The notes beneath the pieces were generated by a model. That model was not told where the DNA came from and did no database searches. It saw only the letters and a list, made by a program, of their open reading frames with translations. Source: Batillaria attramentaria (Eukaryota > Mollusca > Gastropoda > Batillariidae). From it: a stretch of DNA of 64,000 nucleotides. The stretch lies in the NCBI GenBank assembly GCA_018292915.2, contig JACVVK020000054.1, positions 1,731,001 to 1,795,000 of the forward strand. The letters are read 5' to 3'. A program made the position numbers and the translations under genes. Below, piece after piece: positions 1-10,620 of the stretch (within the stretch, counting starts at the first letter, position 1; every line of letters begins with the position of its first letter).

Positions 1-1659
1 GGTGGCGACCACTTTCTTCTTCTCCTGGAAGGCGTTCTCTATTGACTGTGCCAGGTAGACGAGCTGGTCTTCAGTACTCCTGTTCTTCCTGAAGGCAGTC
101 TGTTCTTTGGTGATCAGGTTGTTGGATTCCAGGTGCCACATCAGCCTCTTGTTTATCATCCGTTCAAGAGTCTTGCCGAGGCAGCTGAGGAGGCTAATAG
201 GTCTGTAGCTGGTTTTCTTTGCTGGGTCTTTTTCCTTTTTCCTTATGGGGATGATAGTGGCCTCCTTCCATGCTGATGGGAAGATGCCAGTTTTCCATGA
301 CTGGTTGAACAGCTCAAGCAGTTTCCTCCTGGCAGCTGGCCCAAGATGCTTGATCATCTCGTTGCAGATTCCGTCTTTACCAGGGGCTTTCTTGGTCTTG
401 AGTCTTCTGATGGCATCATTTAGTTCTGCCAGGCTGAGATCGGCTGTCATTGCGGTGGTCGGAGTTGTTTGTTCTTTGAGCCTGTTATGCAGCTGGGTTG
501 CAACCTCCTTTTTCCTCTGTGGTGGGACTTTGATGGTGCTCTCCATCTCAAAGACGTCAGCAAGGAGGTTTGCAGCTTTTTTGCCTGTGTAGAGGGTGTC
601 GTCTTCCTTGAGGACAGTGGTTCTGTTGGTGGTCGTGGTGTCCTCATTGAGTGACTTTGTGAGTCGCCAGAGTTTCCCAGTGTCCTTTTCCATGCTGAGT
701 GATGCTGTCTTCTCGTGCCATCTCTGTTGGAGTTCTTTCCTCTTGCAACTGTTAAACTCCTCCCTTAGGTTGTTGTGTCTGGCCGTGGTCTCACTGGATG
801 GGTTCTGCTCCATACAGGTTCGTGCTTCAGAAAGCTGCTGGTGGAGTGTGGCCAATTGTTTGCTCCAGTATGGCTTGTAGTCCTTTCTGAAGCCACGAGG
901 AATTGACCTTTTGGCTGCTGTGAGGATGGATTCGGTCAGCCTCTTCACGTTGGTGTTCATGTCTTCTGTAAAGGTGACGTTACAGAGGTCTTCAGCATGG
1001 TGTTGGTACTTCAGCCAGTCAGCTCTCTTGAAGTTCCAGCTGGCATGCTTCCTGTGATGGTCAGTGCTGGCCTTCTTGTCTGCAATGTGTAGGATGATGG
1101 GGAGGTGGTCGCTTCCACCTAGCTGTTCGCTGACGACTCTGGTGGTCTGCTTCTGTAAGTCTTCGGTTGCCATTGCCAGGTCCGGAGTGGATGTTTTCTT
1201 CCAGGCTCTGGAGTAGTATGATGGTTTGTCGTCAGGCTGGTTGATCAAGATCAGCTGGTTGTCAATCAGCCAGTCTTCTATTTCTTCCCCACGGTAGTCT
1301 GAGTTGTCGTATCCCCAGCTGGGTGAGTGGCCATTGAAGTCACCGACAATCAGGTGATTGTATGATGCGGGCTGGATGGTGTGGAGGTCCAGGCTTGCAG
1401 TGGGAGGGCTGTAGCAGTTGGTCATGAGGAGTTCCTCTCCCTGCAGCAGGACTTTGGTGGTGATGTATTCAAGCTCCCCGCTTGAGGTTTGTCCAGTCAC
1501 AGCAGCTGGGATGCCATGTCTGACAAGGGTTAGCACCCCTCCTTTGTGTCCAGATGGTCTGTCTCGCCGAAAACTGTCATAGCCCCTGATGAAAAATCTG
1601 CGAGCTTCATTTAGGTGTGTCTCTTGGATGCAGATGACGTCGATTTTCTTGTCTCTTTC
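1..1659 (-). CDS. I/Nimb-like LINE ORF2 fragment (endonuclease + RT start)
   Basis: This is the polyprotein of a non-LTR retrotransposon, which nicks genomic DNA and primes reverse transcription at the nick. Read on the minus strand from base 1659, all 553 codons are open and the frame leaves the window at base 1. An AP-endonuclease domain is visible: DVICIQET at residues 7-14 (E13 catalytic), VGDFNGHSPSWG at 105-116 (D107, N109) and SDHLPI at 183-188. A linker follows, then RT entry motifs KAPGKDGI (424-431), SYRPISLLS (484-492) and AFRKNRSTEDQL near 521-532. The catalytic RT aspartates would lie beyond the edge. The wording of these motifs resembles the I/Nimb/ingi group, which usually adds RNase H; the clade call is from memory of family style. 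The N terminus is missing, with a TGA just upstream at 1674-1672. No frameshift or stop suggests a young insertion. Confidence 0.88.
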
Positions 1660-1662
1660 CAA
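1..1662 (-). mobile_element. 5'-truncated I-like LINE, continues past left edge
   Basis: Element sequence stops near 1660, a few codons before the first endonuclease motif, and changes directly to AT-rich host-like sequence. Abrupt 5' truncation is the usual product of incomplete target-primed reverse transcription. The 3' end, tail and TSD lie outside the window, so insertion age cannot be judged from flanks. Confidence 0.8.
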
Positions 1663-1797
1663 ATTCCAAATTCAAAACGCCATAGCAGCGAGAAAAAAAA
1701 AATACTGCTTTGGATTTTCAGTTGTAGGTTAAAACGATTAATAGGTGGCTTTTACCAACCAGAAACCGACTTGTACTAATACGTTAGTACAGGGTGG

Positions 1798-1926
1798 TTG
1801 TGTGTTTGGGGGGTTTAACGTCCTTTTCCACCATATACGGGTGATATCAAAGACGGGGCAACGATGAAAAAGCCAGCACAAATATTTGACCCCAATCGGA
1901 ATACGAAATCGCGACCCGAGCATTAA
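1798..1926 (-). mobile_element. SINE-A copy, head lost
   Basis: It carries the SINE-A body: the GGACGTTAAAC tail region, the GGTGATATCAAAGACGGGG segment, CAGCACAAATATTTG, and a decayed tRNA-like B-box region. The tRNA head beyond the anticodon region is replaced by unrelated sequence containing a repeated TACGTTAGTACAA motif (about 1780-1792 and 1934-1946), which may be a target duplication. Confidence 0.8.
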
Positions 1927-1929
1927 AAG

Positions 1930-2617
1930 TCAATACGTTAGTACAACATAAAAGAAGGGTACATGCTCCTGTTTTAAAATAACGGCTTTAAATGAGAGCA
2001 ATCGTCATCGAAACTTTTGAAGTCGCATAGCAACGGAAAAAGGTCGTCCATTTTGATTACATCCCCCCCCCACCCGTGAAGAAAGCTCTGGCCTAGTTAT
2101 AGCTACCCATATGTTCGGTTACAGGAGAGGGTCACCATGACTAGCTCTGGCCCAGTGCAATGAAACAACGCTAGAGCTCCAACAATTCCACCATTCATGA
2201 GCTCTCTGATGCACAGCACGACTTAGGGATAGCACGCAGACCATCTCACATTTGAGCTTTTTCTTCGGGCTGAAGCATCAACTTCCAAGATAGACCTGTT
2301 GAAGACTACCGACTCCATCACGACAAAACACATCGAGATACACGTGAAGCGGAAATGAGGGTACGCAGAAAAAAGAAGAAGTTTTACATCTGATCTAGGT
2401 CACGCGAAGAATGATGGAGATGGTCGATGACTAAGAGCAAAATGCTAGGTCACAGAATCTCGCTCATCATTGATGAACATCATTGAAATAAACAGGTGCT
2501 ATACAAGGAAGCCAACAAACATGATAACATGGTGTATTCAGATACACATGTATATGCCGTTGTTCCGTTGTGTGTCTCGGCCGGACGAGAAACGACCGGC
2601 GTTCGCGATAGCGAGTA
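1930..2617. other. no recognisable gene
   Basis: This is non-repetitive sequence between a SINE and a large microsatellite. I see no convincing exon, splice pair or mobile element here. Confidence 0.5.
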
Positions 2618-2651
2618 CAGACAGGCAGACAGACAGACAGACAGACAGACA

Positions 2652-2733
<82 letters not shown>
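2618..2733. repeat. (GACA)n-(CA)n compound microsatellite
   Basis: About nine CAGA units run directly into roughly 40 CA units. Reading frames across it are only TH/CV dipeptide strings and are not genes. Confidence 0.97.
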
Positions 2734-2734
<1 letters not shown>

Positions 2735-2735
<1 letters not shown>

Positions 2736-2945
2736 AACAATTCAGCTAAAAACAAGCCCAAAACAACAACAAACAAAAACACCAGGAACAAACAAACAAA
2801 TAACAAATACAACGAAACAAACAAACAAACAAACAAGCGCAAACAAACATCCAAGGAACAAACAAACAAACAAACAAACAAAAAATACAACAAAACAAGC
2901 AAATAAACAAACAAATAAACAAACATACCAACAAACAAACATACC
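2735..2945. repeat. (AAAC)n-rich low-complexity tract
   Basis: A 200-bp tract of irregular AAAC/AAAT units continues from the CA repeat. Related AAAC tracts occur at 36315, 53306 and 56930. Confidence 0.9.
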
Positions 2946-3263
2946 GAAATTGAAACTCTAGTCAGGTGTTATCGAGAACCACCGACCCCACAACAGTCAT
3001 CCGCACTTTTGGTACATATTTGTTCACAATGCTTCACAATGTCAGCCCACTGATGCTATCGGGGATGACAGTTACTGTCTCGTGCCGCAAGGGAGAGAAT
3101 TCAGATTAAACGCGGAGGAATGGCGAGGGGAGAGAACTAGAGATACAGATCTGGAGCGTCTAGAGTGCTCGGGACAGCTGCCTGTCCGAATTAATGTGCC
3201 ATGGGATTTTGTTGTACACTTGTCGACAGGTAAATGGCAAAAGCTGTTTGATAGAAAGAAAAA

Positions 3264-3269
<6 letters not shown>

Positions 3270-3315
<46 letters not shown>

Positions 3316-3332
3316 CACACACACACACACAC
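3270..3332. repeat. (CA)n microsatellite
   Basis: About 31 CA units with one internal CG interruption. Confidence 0.97.
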
Positions 3333-3640
3333 GATGCCCGTTGTGGAAGATCAGGAATTGTTTTTACCTGTGGCAGACAACGTCCAAAGTGTCGATTACT
3401 GATTTGGGCGAGGAAGGGAAACTCATCGATTTGCGATACGAATCTTAGCCGGGATCCCGGATCTTTTCCGGGAAAGAAAAACTCCCTAAACGACAGGTGA
3501 TGGAGTGGAACTGTCTAAAAATAAAAATAAAAAGTCGGGGAATGGGGGTAGGGGTGGGGGTGTGTGAGGGGCTGGGTGAGTTGTTGGTTAGGGGGCTATG
3601 GAGTTAACGTTTGTTTGTTTGTTTATGATTTCAAAGACGC

Positions 3641-3703
<63 letters not shown>

Positions 3704-3733
3704 TGCGTGCGTGTGTGTGTGTGTGTGTGTGTA
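3641..3733. repeat. (GT)n-(GCGT)n-(GT)n microsatellite
   Basis: A GT tract contains a block of about six GCGT units. The same GT plus GCGT combination recurs at 14911, 29214 and 46080. Confidence 0.96.
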
Positions 3734-4629
3734 CCGGAAAAGAGGTCTGTGAAAATAATGGCCAAGTCGAGAATCGAACCCGCTACCTCCTGATGAATAA
3801 CTCCAGCTGAACTATCCAGACCCTTCTATAATCTGAGCCAAGACATTAGGCCCGCTGCACAATATATGCATTAGCGTCGTGATCAGGTTCCCTGTTAAGT
3901 ATAACGACCAAAACTGTGAGAACGAATGAAAAAGTTAATGCTATTATTTTTGCGCTCACATATCGTTCAGAGCTGTTCTAGTGGTCTCTATCATCACACC
4001 ACTTAGACACCTGGACAGTGACAGCGTCTGTAATGCTGGAACTGAGCCAACAGAAGCGTCCTCGATGACGAGGCGACCACACTGAGCGGCGCTCCACTAG
4101 TGTAACAACCGTCGTAGCATTGGAATGTTCGACCGTTCACGCAGAGTGTAGCCTAAGTGTACGGAGCTGCACTAATCATCAAGATAGAGTATTTCGCACA
4201 GGCCCACTAACGAGCGAAACTGTTCCAAAAAATAAGCTGCCTTAGCAAAGATGGAATTAACCCGTTTAAAGTGTTTCTGTCCTTGGCGGTTTTTTTTTTC
4301 AACGTTTACGCGTGAGGAGCAGGTGCGTTTACTGCATGCAGCTGTTGTTAAGACTTCATTAGATGACTCCAGAGGATTCTTCTACAAACAACGTTGAAAA
4401 GAGAACTGTGAAAGAAAGAATTGAAAAAGTACAACCCAGTTCATCTTGCACTCTTATAAATTGCGGGAAGATAAAGATTCCTGTCACTTAAATATTGTAT
4501 CTGTATGCACCCCCCCCCTCCCCCCCTACAAAAAAAAAAAAAAAAAAATCCCCGAGGGAAGCACGTCAGCATTCGTTCAGCGTCACACCCATTGATTTTC
4601 CTCCATGCCTGGTACGCTTGTTTTCAACT
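3734..4629. other. no recognisable gene
   Basis: Unique-looking sequence with a C-run followed by an A-run near 4510-4548. No exon or mobile element is supported. Confidence 0.5.
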
Positions 4630-4832
4630 GAGACCTTCAGCATGCACACTTGATATCTGCGCATGCTTGCGTACCCAAAATCGATGCAGGTGCCGTAAAC
4701 GAGTCTGCATGTGAATATCGGCTCGATTCAGTAAGGTAAAATCCCCCACTAAATTCCTGCCCACTAGGGGATTCGACCCTGGTACCTCAGGGTCCACAGC
4801 TAAGCGGACGTCTTAACCACCACATCAAATCC
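4630..4832 (-). mobile_element. SINE-C copy (tRNA-headed)
   Basis: Read on the minus strand it has a tRNA-like head with an A-box-like segment (GTGGTGGTTAAGACG) and a B box (GGGTCGAATCCCC). A body containing GTAAACGAG and a 3' end reading ATATCAAGTGTGCATGC follow. Matching copies are at 34741-34942 and 50492-50604, which defines the family within this window. Confidence 0.7.
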
Positions 4833-5252
4833 CCCCCCCCCCCTTTTTTTTCCCCCTTTAGCCTGTACAGTGAGTCTCCGATGTGGACTCCTATCCTTTC
4901 AGTTCATGTCTGAATTAAATCGAACACTAGAACTTCCGTTTCTCCGTTCCCTCTTTTTCTTTTCCCGTTACCCACAACTCCCCTAACATCCTGTTTGTGT
5001 TCGACGCAACCGCCCAATCTATTCTGCTTGATTGATCGCCGCCTTGACACCTCGGCGGGTCACCTATCAAAATCGATGGCTATTACAATTTTATTTTACT
5101 CTGTTTTATTCGTTTCTACTTGGTTCGGTGAGGGGGTGGGGAAAGGGGGGGGGGGGGAGACATCGTGGAGTGAGGAGAGGAGGTGCAAAAAAAAGAAGAA
5201 GTTTTTCGGTGCTTAATCATTTCGGGTGGTGGGGTTGGGGGTGGGGGCGGGG

Positions 5253-5253
5253 G

Positions 5254-5315
<62 letters not shown>
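5253..5315. repeat. (TC)n-(CA)n compound microsatellite
   Basis: About 13 TC units run into about 18 CA units. The same polarity (TC then CA, or GT then GA on the other strand) recurs at 31806, 33000, 45044, 46091, 46322 and 52622. Confidence 0.96.
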
Positions 5316-5316
<1 letters not shown>

Positions 5317-6127
5317 CCTGATATCGACTTATTTTTCATTCGATCCTTCCTTTCTTTTCGAACTGTTGCGAGCTCGAGGTCCCAGTGAAGCTCATTACAT
5401 CCATATCTTGCATTTTCTCGTGACACCTCGGCTCCCTGATTGCTGTCCACGCCGATCTATTTCAGGGGTTTAAGAATGTTCACTAGGACGGGTCATCAAT
5501 GAGCAAGAGCGAGAGAGAAAGCGAGAGAGTGAGGAACCTGTCGGCAGTTTACCAAATTTGTTGCATGGTCTATTGTAGAATTTATGCAGGATATTAGACA
5601 TGGGATCATAATGAACGTGAGGTTACATTTGATAATGAACGTAAATGCATCGTTATATTGAGTGTGTCAGCGCAAGATGCCTCTGTGACTGGCAAGTGAA
5701 CTGTTCCTCGATGTTCTTTGTCTCAAACGAGTCGACCGCAACAACCACACTGAAAAACAAGGTTTTTACTGCCTGTGAAAGACAGGTACTTTCCCCATTG
5801 TCCCAGAAAAAAAAAAGATAAAAAGGTTGTCATGTTTTGTTCTTCCTACCTTCACCGTTTTCAGCAAGCACTTGTACATTTGAAGTCAAATGCTCCCTTG
5901 GTTATGCAAATCAGGGTGAATAACTGTGCAACGAATGATGTCCCTTGCGCCTAACAATTTTTTTTTTCATTTTCTACAACATTGGTGAACAAAGTCTAGT
6001 GTCGACTGAACCCAACCGGAAAACAGTAACAGGCCAGTGATTGTGGGTTTTAATTTTCATACTTTTTTATTATTCATTTATTTTATTTTATCTTATTTGG
6101 GTCCCTAGCTAGTGATTATTATGCTAT
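5316..6127. other. no recognisable gene
   Basis: AT-rich, largely unique sequence. No coding signal or mobile element could be supported. Confidence 0.5.
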
Positions 6128-6138
6128 TGTCATTTGGA

Positions 6139-6313
6139 GGGTGGGTGGGTGGGTGTTTGGGGGTTTAACGTCCTTTTCCACCACATAGGGTGATATCAAA
6201 GACGGGGCAACGATGAAAAAGCCAGCACAAAATATTTGGCCCCAGCCGGGATCGAACTCACGACCCGAGCATTAGAAGTCCAGCGCTCTACCATTCGACC
6301 ACCCTGGCTTCCC
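6139..6313 (-). mobile_element. SINE-A, full length with TSD
   Basis: This is a complete 175-bp copy on the minus strand: GGGTGGG tail at the left, central body, B box and A box, and a tRNA-like head ending at the right. It is flanked by an exact 11-bp duplication, TGTCATTTGGA, at 6128-6138 and 6314-6324, which proves target-primed insertion. Confidence 0.93.
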
Positions 6314-6324
6314 TGTCATTTGGA

Positions 6325-7119
6325 AGATGGGTCCTAAAGCACCATAACTCTGACAGGCGGTTGGGCCCTTTTTTCCAGATGACAGCAGCATGTCCTTTGC
6401 AGGATGCTTGTCTGCATGTTGAATACTGTCGACAAGTCCCTGCCTTGGCCTTGCAGCATGATCCCATATGTTTCGGAGCTCAGTCCTTCATTAAGCATGG
6501 ACGGCTCGCGGTTGCTAATTGATCCCTGAGGCACATGATGGACGGGGTTGGGGGGTGGGAGGTGTGGGGGGATGGGGTGTTGCTGGAGGTGTGGGATGGG
6601 GTTTGTGGTGTCGAGGTGTAGGCCAAGAAAAGCTGTGAAGTAATGGCTCCATGTCGTGATGCTGTGCAATATTGCTAGGGAATCAGCTGCCAAAAGTCCA
6701 AGAAAACAAAAGAAAAAAAGAAAAAAGGACAGGGATTCTCAAGGGTCTCGCCTCCATGTTTCTTCCGTTTCCTGTCGACTCCTTTGACAATGTCCTCGAG
6801 CCCAACTCTCTAGCGAGTTAAATCAAAATAATAAAAACTACTTTAAAAGGCAGATTCGGTTCTCTCGAGACCTTGATCTTTGTTGGCTGCCGCTAGAGCA
6901 ATTTTCGTGCAAAGAGGTGGAATTCTCGCTTTTCAATGCGACACGGTAAAATCGCGGAAGAACCCAAATACGGGAGCTTTGGGTGGATTTTTTTTAAAAG
7001 ATCATTATCATTTTGTTAATGTTGTCTGGCTGATCAGCTGCACGTGAATCACAAAATGTGTCAATTCTAAGCAGCAAGGCCTCTGACCTGCCGCCACATT
7101 TTGAAAGGGCTTTAGTCAC
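6325..7119. other. no recognised gene
   Basis: It holds a 119-codon open frame on the minus strand (6334-6693) with proline/histidine-rich low complexity that I do not recognise; it is probably chance. The remainder is unique sequence. Confidence 0.4.
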
Positions 7120-7713
7120 GAGGGTGAACCACGTGACTTGACGAGGAGAACGGAGTATATGAAAAGGAGGAATCTATTGTTGGCGAAAGCTGCCAAAAAC
7201 AGCAGTTTTGCTGCAGAAAACTCGATAATCCTGTTTTTCTTCAGGAAATCAACAAAATTAACAAACCCAGTCTTTTTTCTGCAGAAAAATAAGCACTTTT
7301 CTGCACAAAAAACGGAAATGACAAAATAGCAGTTTTCTCTGCAAAAAAACAAAAAAAAAAAACAACAAAAAACAAAAAAAAAAAAAAAACAACTTATTTT
7401 CTGCAGGGAAAAACCCGACTTTTCTGCAGAAAATACCGGCGAGAGGTGTCAAAATAGCAGTGTTTCTGCTATTTTGCTGATTTTTTTCCCTGAAAACGAT
7501 CTTCTGCAAAAGTGTCGTTTTTTTCTGCAGCAAAGTGTCATTTTACTGCAGAAATATTGTTTTGTTTTGTTTTGTTCTCAGCAGAAAAAAAACAGAGCTG
7601 TTGATTCTTTCGCAGAAGCACTGCTAGTTTGGCAGATTTCGCCAAACGACGGATGCCTGTCACTCGTATACTCCGTTCTTCCCGTAGACCTTCAAGTCAC
7701 GTGGTAAACCCCC
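7120..7713. mobile_element. long-TIR element with internal CTGCAG palindromes
   Basis: The outer ends match as inverted repeats: ACCACGTGACTTGA at 7129-7142 faces TCAAGTCACGTGGT at 7692-7705. A second matching block, AGAACGGAGTATA, lies just inside both arms, so the arms span about 42-50 bp with a small gap. The 500-bp interior carries no coding frame. It holds six CTGCAG sites (7211, 7279, 7401, 7424, 7525, 7546), usually inside TTTTCTGCAGAAAA-like palindromes, plus A/T runs. It looks like a non-autonomous foldback or MITE element; the superfamily is unknown. Confidence 0.7.
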
Positions 7714-8458
7714 TTGTAAGTACTTGCCAAATTGATGGCGTGATGCACTTTTACAGTATGAGGGTAGTAAGTTCAAAACGATTGTCAAAACAACAACAAC
7801 AACAACAACAACAAAACCCAGACCCCAACAAACCTTTCACACGAAAAACAAATTCGTACGACCTCCGCACTTGTCTTATACCAAGACGCCATGCATGGAC
7901 CCACGCCTTAGTAAACTGCTGGACGCGTGGATCCAGTGGGTAGAGAGAATCACGTGAAAGTGCTGACGCCACGTTTGGAATTCATGAACGTAAAACGTCG
8001 AGGTCCAAACTCCTGAGATTTGGAACGAAGTTTGCTAAACAATCAGCCCATGCATCATTAGAGCTCACGATCTGTATGTAGATTGTCGGATGCGGAGATT
8101 CCGTGCAAGAAACCCAGATTCTCCCCTCCCCATCCTCCAAAAGGAACGAAAAGAATGAAAGAAAGAAATAAAGAAAAACACCCACTTTGGAAACTTCGGA
8201 CTCCAGGGATGTGGAACAAAGTTTGTTGGATCATTAGCACTAGCTTCGGGATTTTAAATCCGATTTTTTGTTGTTGTTGCTTTTGTTTTGTTTTATAGGG
8301 TTTTTTTTTCTCGCTTACTTCCAAGCACTCCCAGAGAATTAGGGAGAAACAGCAACGAAGGAAGACAAAGCTACAAGAGTTATAGAAGACTGTCGTTGTT
8401 CACTGACGCACTGTGGACAGCATCTGCTTGAATAGCAATGTTCAAACTTTGGGAGTTA
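7714..8458. other. no gene; weak internal duplication
   Basis: Two segments near 8009-8075 and 8195-8262 resemble each other (GGAACRAAGTTTG core), suggesting an old duplication about 190 bp apart. A short (CAA)n tract lies at 7790-7814. Confidence 0.4.
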
Positions 8459-8502
8459 CTTCTCTCTCTCTCTTTCTCTCCCTCTCTCTCTCTCTCTCTC
8501 TC
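8459..8502. repeat. (TC)n microsatellite
   Basis: An imperfect CT tract of about 44 bp. Confidence 0.95.
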
Positions 8503-8519
8503 GTGGTTTTTAGCAACGA

Positions 8520-8580
8520 CACGTATGAAAACTGACTACTTGACGTCAACTGCCTCTACCGTTGTAAAATAAAGTTCCAT

Positions 8581-8584
<4 letters not shown>
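8520..8584 (+). mobile_element. LINE 3' end remnant
   Basis: CTACCGTTGTAAAATAAAG at 8554-8572 matches the 3' terminus of the LINE fragment ending near 18445 on the minus strand. It is followed at once by a TC tract. Only the last few dozen bases of the 3' UTR remain. Confidence 0.5.

Positions 8585-8632
<48 letters not shown>
8585..8632. repeat. (TC)n microsatellite
   Basis: About 24 uninterrupted TC units, directly abutting a LINE-like 3' terminus. Confidence 0.96.
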
Positions 8633-8635
<3 letters not shown>

Positions 8636-8789
8636 CGTACCTTGTTTCTAGGCCTTATTTTTCGTCCTTATATTCCTAAAGCACATACTTTATTCATGTC
8701 TTTGTTAATTCTTTTTCGTAGTTCAGCAAAGGCAAGTTGGAAAATGATATTTGTGCCAAGACTTTTACCGTTGGAAAACAAAGATTCAT

Positions 8790-8836
8790 TCTCTCTCTCT
8801 CTCTCTCTCCCTCCACCCCCCCCCCCCCCCCCCCCC
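8790..8836. repeat. (TC)n and poly-C tract
   Basis: A TC tract leads to a C homopolymer of more than 20 bases, followed by a short A run. Confidence 0.9.
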
Positions 8837-9371
8837 GAAAAAAAGGCAGGCCGTTCAAAGAGCAGACTGTAACATGTTTTTTTGGAGCACGTATTTCACA
8901 AACTTCATATCAGCATTTGCCCGAGTTCCCTCCTGACGCCTGCAATTTATGTACCCAAGAGCATACTGAGGACTCCTCCCTTGCCGCTATACCCGTGTGT
9001 CTGTATCGCCATATCGCAAAATGCTGGACATAAAACTGTCCCGAGACGGCGCACCGGGCAAAATTAGATTATTTATCATACGCGGGACATCTCGAAGCGT
9101 CAGCAAAGAAGCGCATATTGACTGACATAAGTTAGCATAGCTGTGCGGGACCTCCGAATTTGAATCGTAAAGTGTCTGTTTTGACAAAGAAACTATCAGG
9201 CCATTTTTATGAATGCGGTTATTGTGACAACGGGGTGGGGGTGTTCATTAAAAAAAAACACTTTGGAAATTTAAGAGAAAAGATGAAAGAATTTGCAGTT
9301 GGCGTTCGCTTTGCAGCATTAAATACAAGTAGAATGAAACTGCTGTTACACAAAGTGGACTGCCAAGTTAA

Positions 9372-9612
9372 TTTAACTCTTTACAGCCCAATCCCGACCA
9401 CCCCCTGCTTCTGTATGATAAGACTTGTTAAAAAGAACAAGCCACAGCACACCAGCAGGAGCTAGTTCAAGCCTCTATTACGTAAGGCGTGGGCCTACCC
9501 CGCTAGGCCCAGGACCGCTGCAGATTGCGTAATAGTGGCTTGAAATGGCTTCTAGTGATTTGAAGATTTCAAGTAAAATTACGATTTTTGCACGGGATTT
9601 GGAGAGTTAAAT
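9372..9612. mobile_element. palindromic MITE, family P, copy 1
   Basis: The element ends in TTTAACTCT and AGAGTTAAA. Inside are inverted arms TTCAAGCCTCTATTACG (9472-9488) and CGTAATAGTGGCTTGAA (9527-9543) around a central hairpin GGGCCTACCCCGCTAGGCCC (9509-9528 region). The whole element matches 49665-49899 in reverse orientation, including the outer flank with AAGACTTGTT. Two such copies establish it as a dispersed foldback MITE. Confidence 0.72.
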
Positions 9613-9719
9613 CGGAAGGACATTACTGAACATAACAGCAACTACAAATTTCGTTTCATCTCGTGTCGTTTTAGTTTTCTGGCTGAAAATGTTTATCATC
9701 TTTTGCAGTCTGCTACCAA

Positions 9720-10150
9720 AAGAAACAGAACACATTGTACCAACATCACTCTTTTTAGTATCATAATTTCGTTCGAGCCTTCTACCTTTTTTAATTTTTT
9801 TTATACTGTAACTGTTACAGAAAGCAACCAGACTTACACAATCAGGCTGCTGCCCTTTGGAATCATCTTCTTAAACCACTTAGACACACAGAGTCCAATG
9901 CCAGTCTTAAACGCTGTCCTAAAACCCACCCATTCAAAACTGATTACTGATTTACCCACCATGCCCTTCCACACCATGTCAGCCTGCCTGTTGAGAGTTA
10001 TTGCTTAAATGTTCCCTGTGTGTCTGTGCATGTGTATGAAAGTTGTTTATTGTGCGGCGTATGTAGTTATGATGTACGGCGCTTAGAGCCTGTCATTTAC
10101 ATGTATAGGCGCCTATTAATTCTTCTTTATTAGTATTATTAATCATGTAT
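9720..10150 (+). mobile_element. L2-like LINE 3' end (degenerate)
   Basis: The frame near 9842-9936 reads QAAALWNHLLKPL, then TESNASLKRC and THPFKTDY before a stop, a worn version of the usual L2/CR1 C terminus (LWNSLP...FKxxLKTYLF). A 3' UTR with GCGCTTAGAGCC and TAGGCGCCTATTAAT leads into an ATT-rich end at 10120-10142. It is dead: no upstream RT motifs survive. Confidence 0.65.
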
Positions 10151-10506
10151 TTTATCCGGTTAAAACCTAGGCTGTTGTCTTTGTAGTGGCACAAAAACCT
10201 TCTGTCGAAGGGTAAGGAACAATTAATACAAATAAAATATTAACAGGTAACAGGTAAGGTTTCCTTCGTTTGGAGATACGAAATTGTTTCAGTTTGAGTA
10301 TAAAGACTCACGACACACGGGAGGCATTCTTGTTGGAAGAAACATGGACAACAGCTCACGATCCGGGAAAATTAGGGCTAATTTAAGGCATGCTGTAACC
10401 CCATGTCACACGAGGAACACCATGTTCGTTGTTTGTTCGGACTAAAAACACGCGCGCCAAGTCAAAATCGGTTACCGCCAGCCGCTAGCCAAAGTAATGA
10501 GCAAGG

Positions 10507-10620
10507 GACAGAACTCCTGTGTTCAGTCTCTGTGATGATAAAATGACAGAACTCCTGTCTTCAGTCTGATGATGATCAAGGGGTAGAACATCATGTTTTC
10601 AGTCTTTGATCTGATTAGAT
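10507..10620. repeat. 38-bp minisatellite, three units
   Basis: Imperfect units start at 10507, 10545 and 10583, each built on a GACAGAACTCCTGTSTTCAG-like core with a TGATGAT follow-on. Divergence rises in the third unit. Confidence 0.75.

Noticed and set aside
2618..2654. Direct repeats as a CRISPR-like array
   Set aside because: These are simple GACA units without spacers; no array of repeats with unique spacers exists anywhere in the window.
2467..2938. Long cysteine/valine and threonine/histidine open frames
   Set aside because: They are translations of (CA)n and AAAC repeats; the same artefact occurs at every GT/CA tract in the window.
6334..6693. 119-codon minus-strand frame
   Set aside because: Proline/histidine low complexity from a GGGGTGTGG-rich stretch; no recognisable domain.
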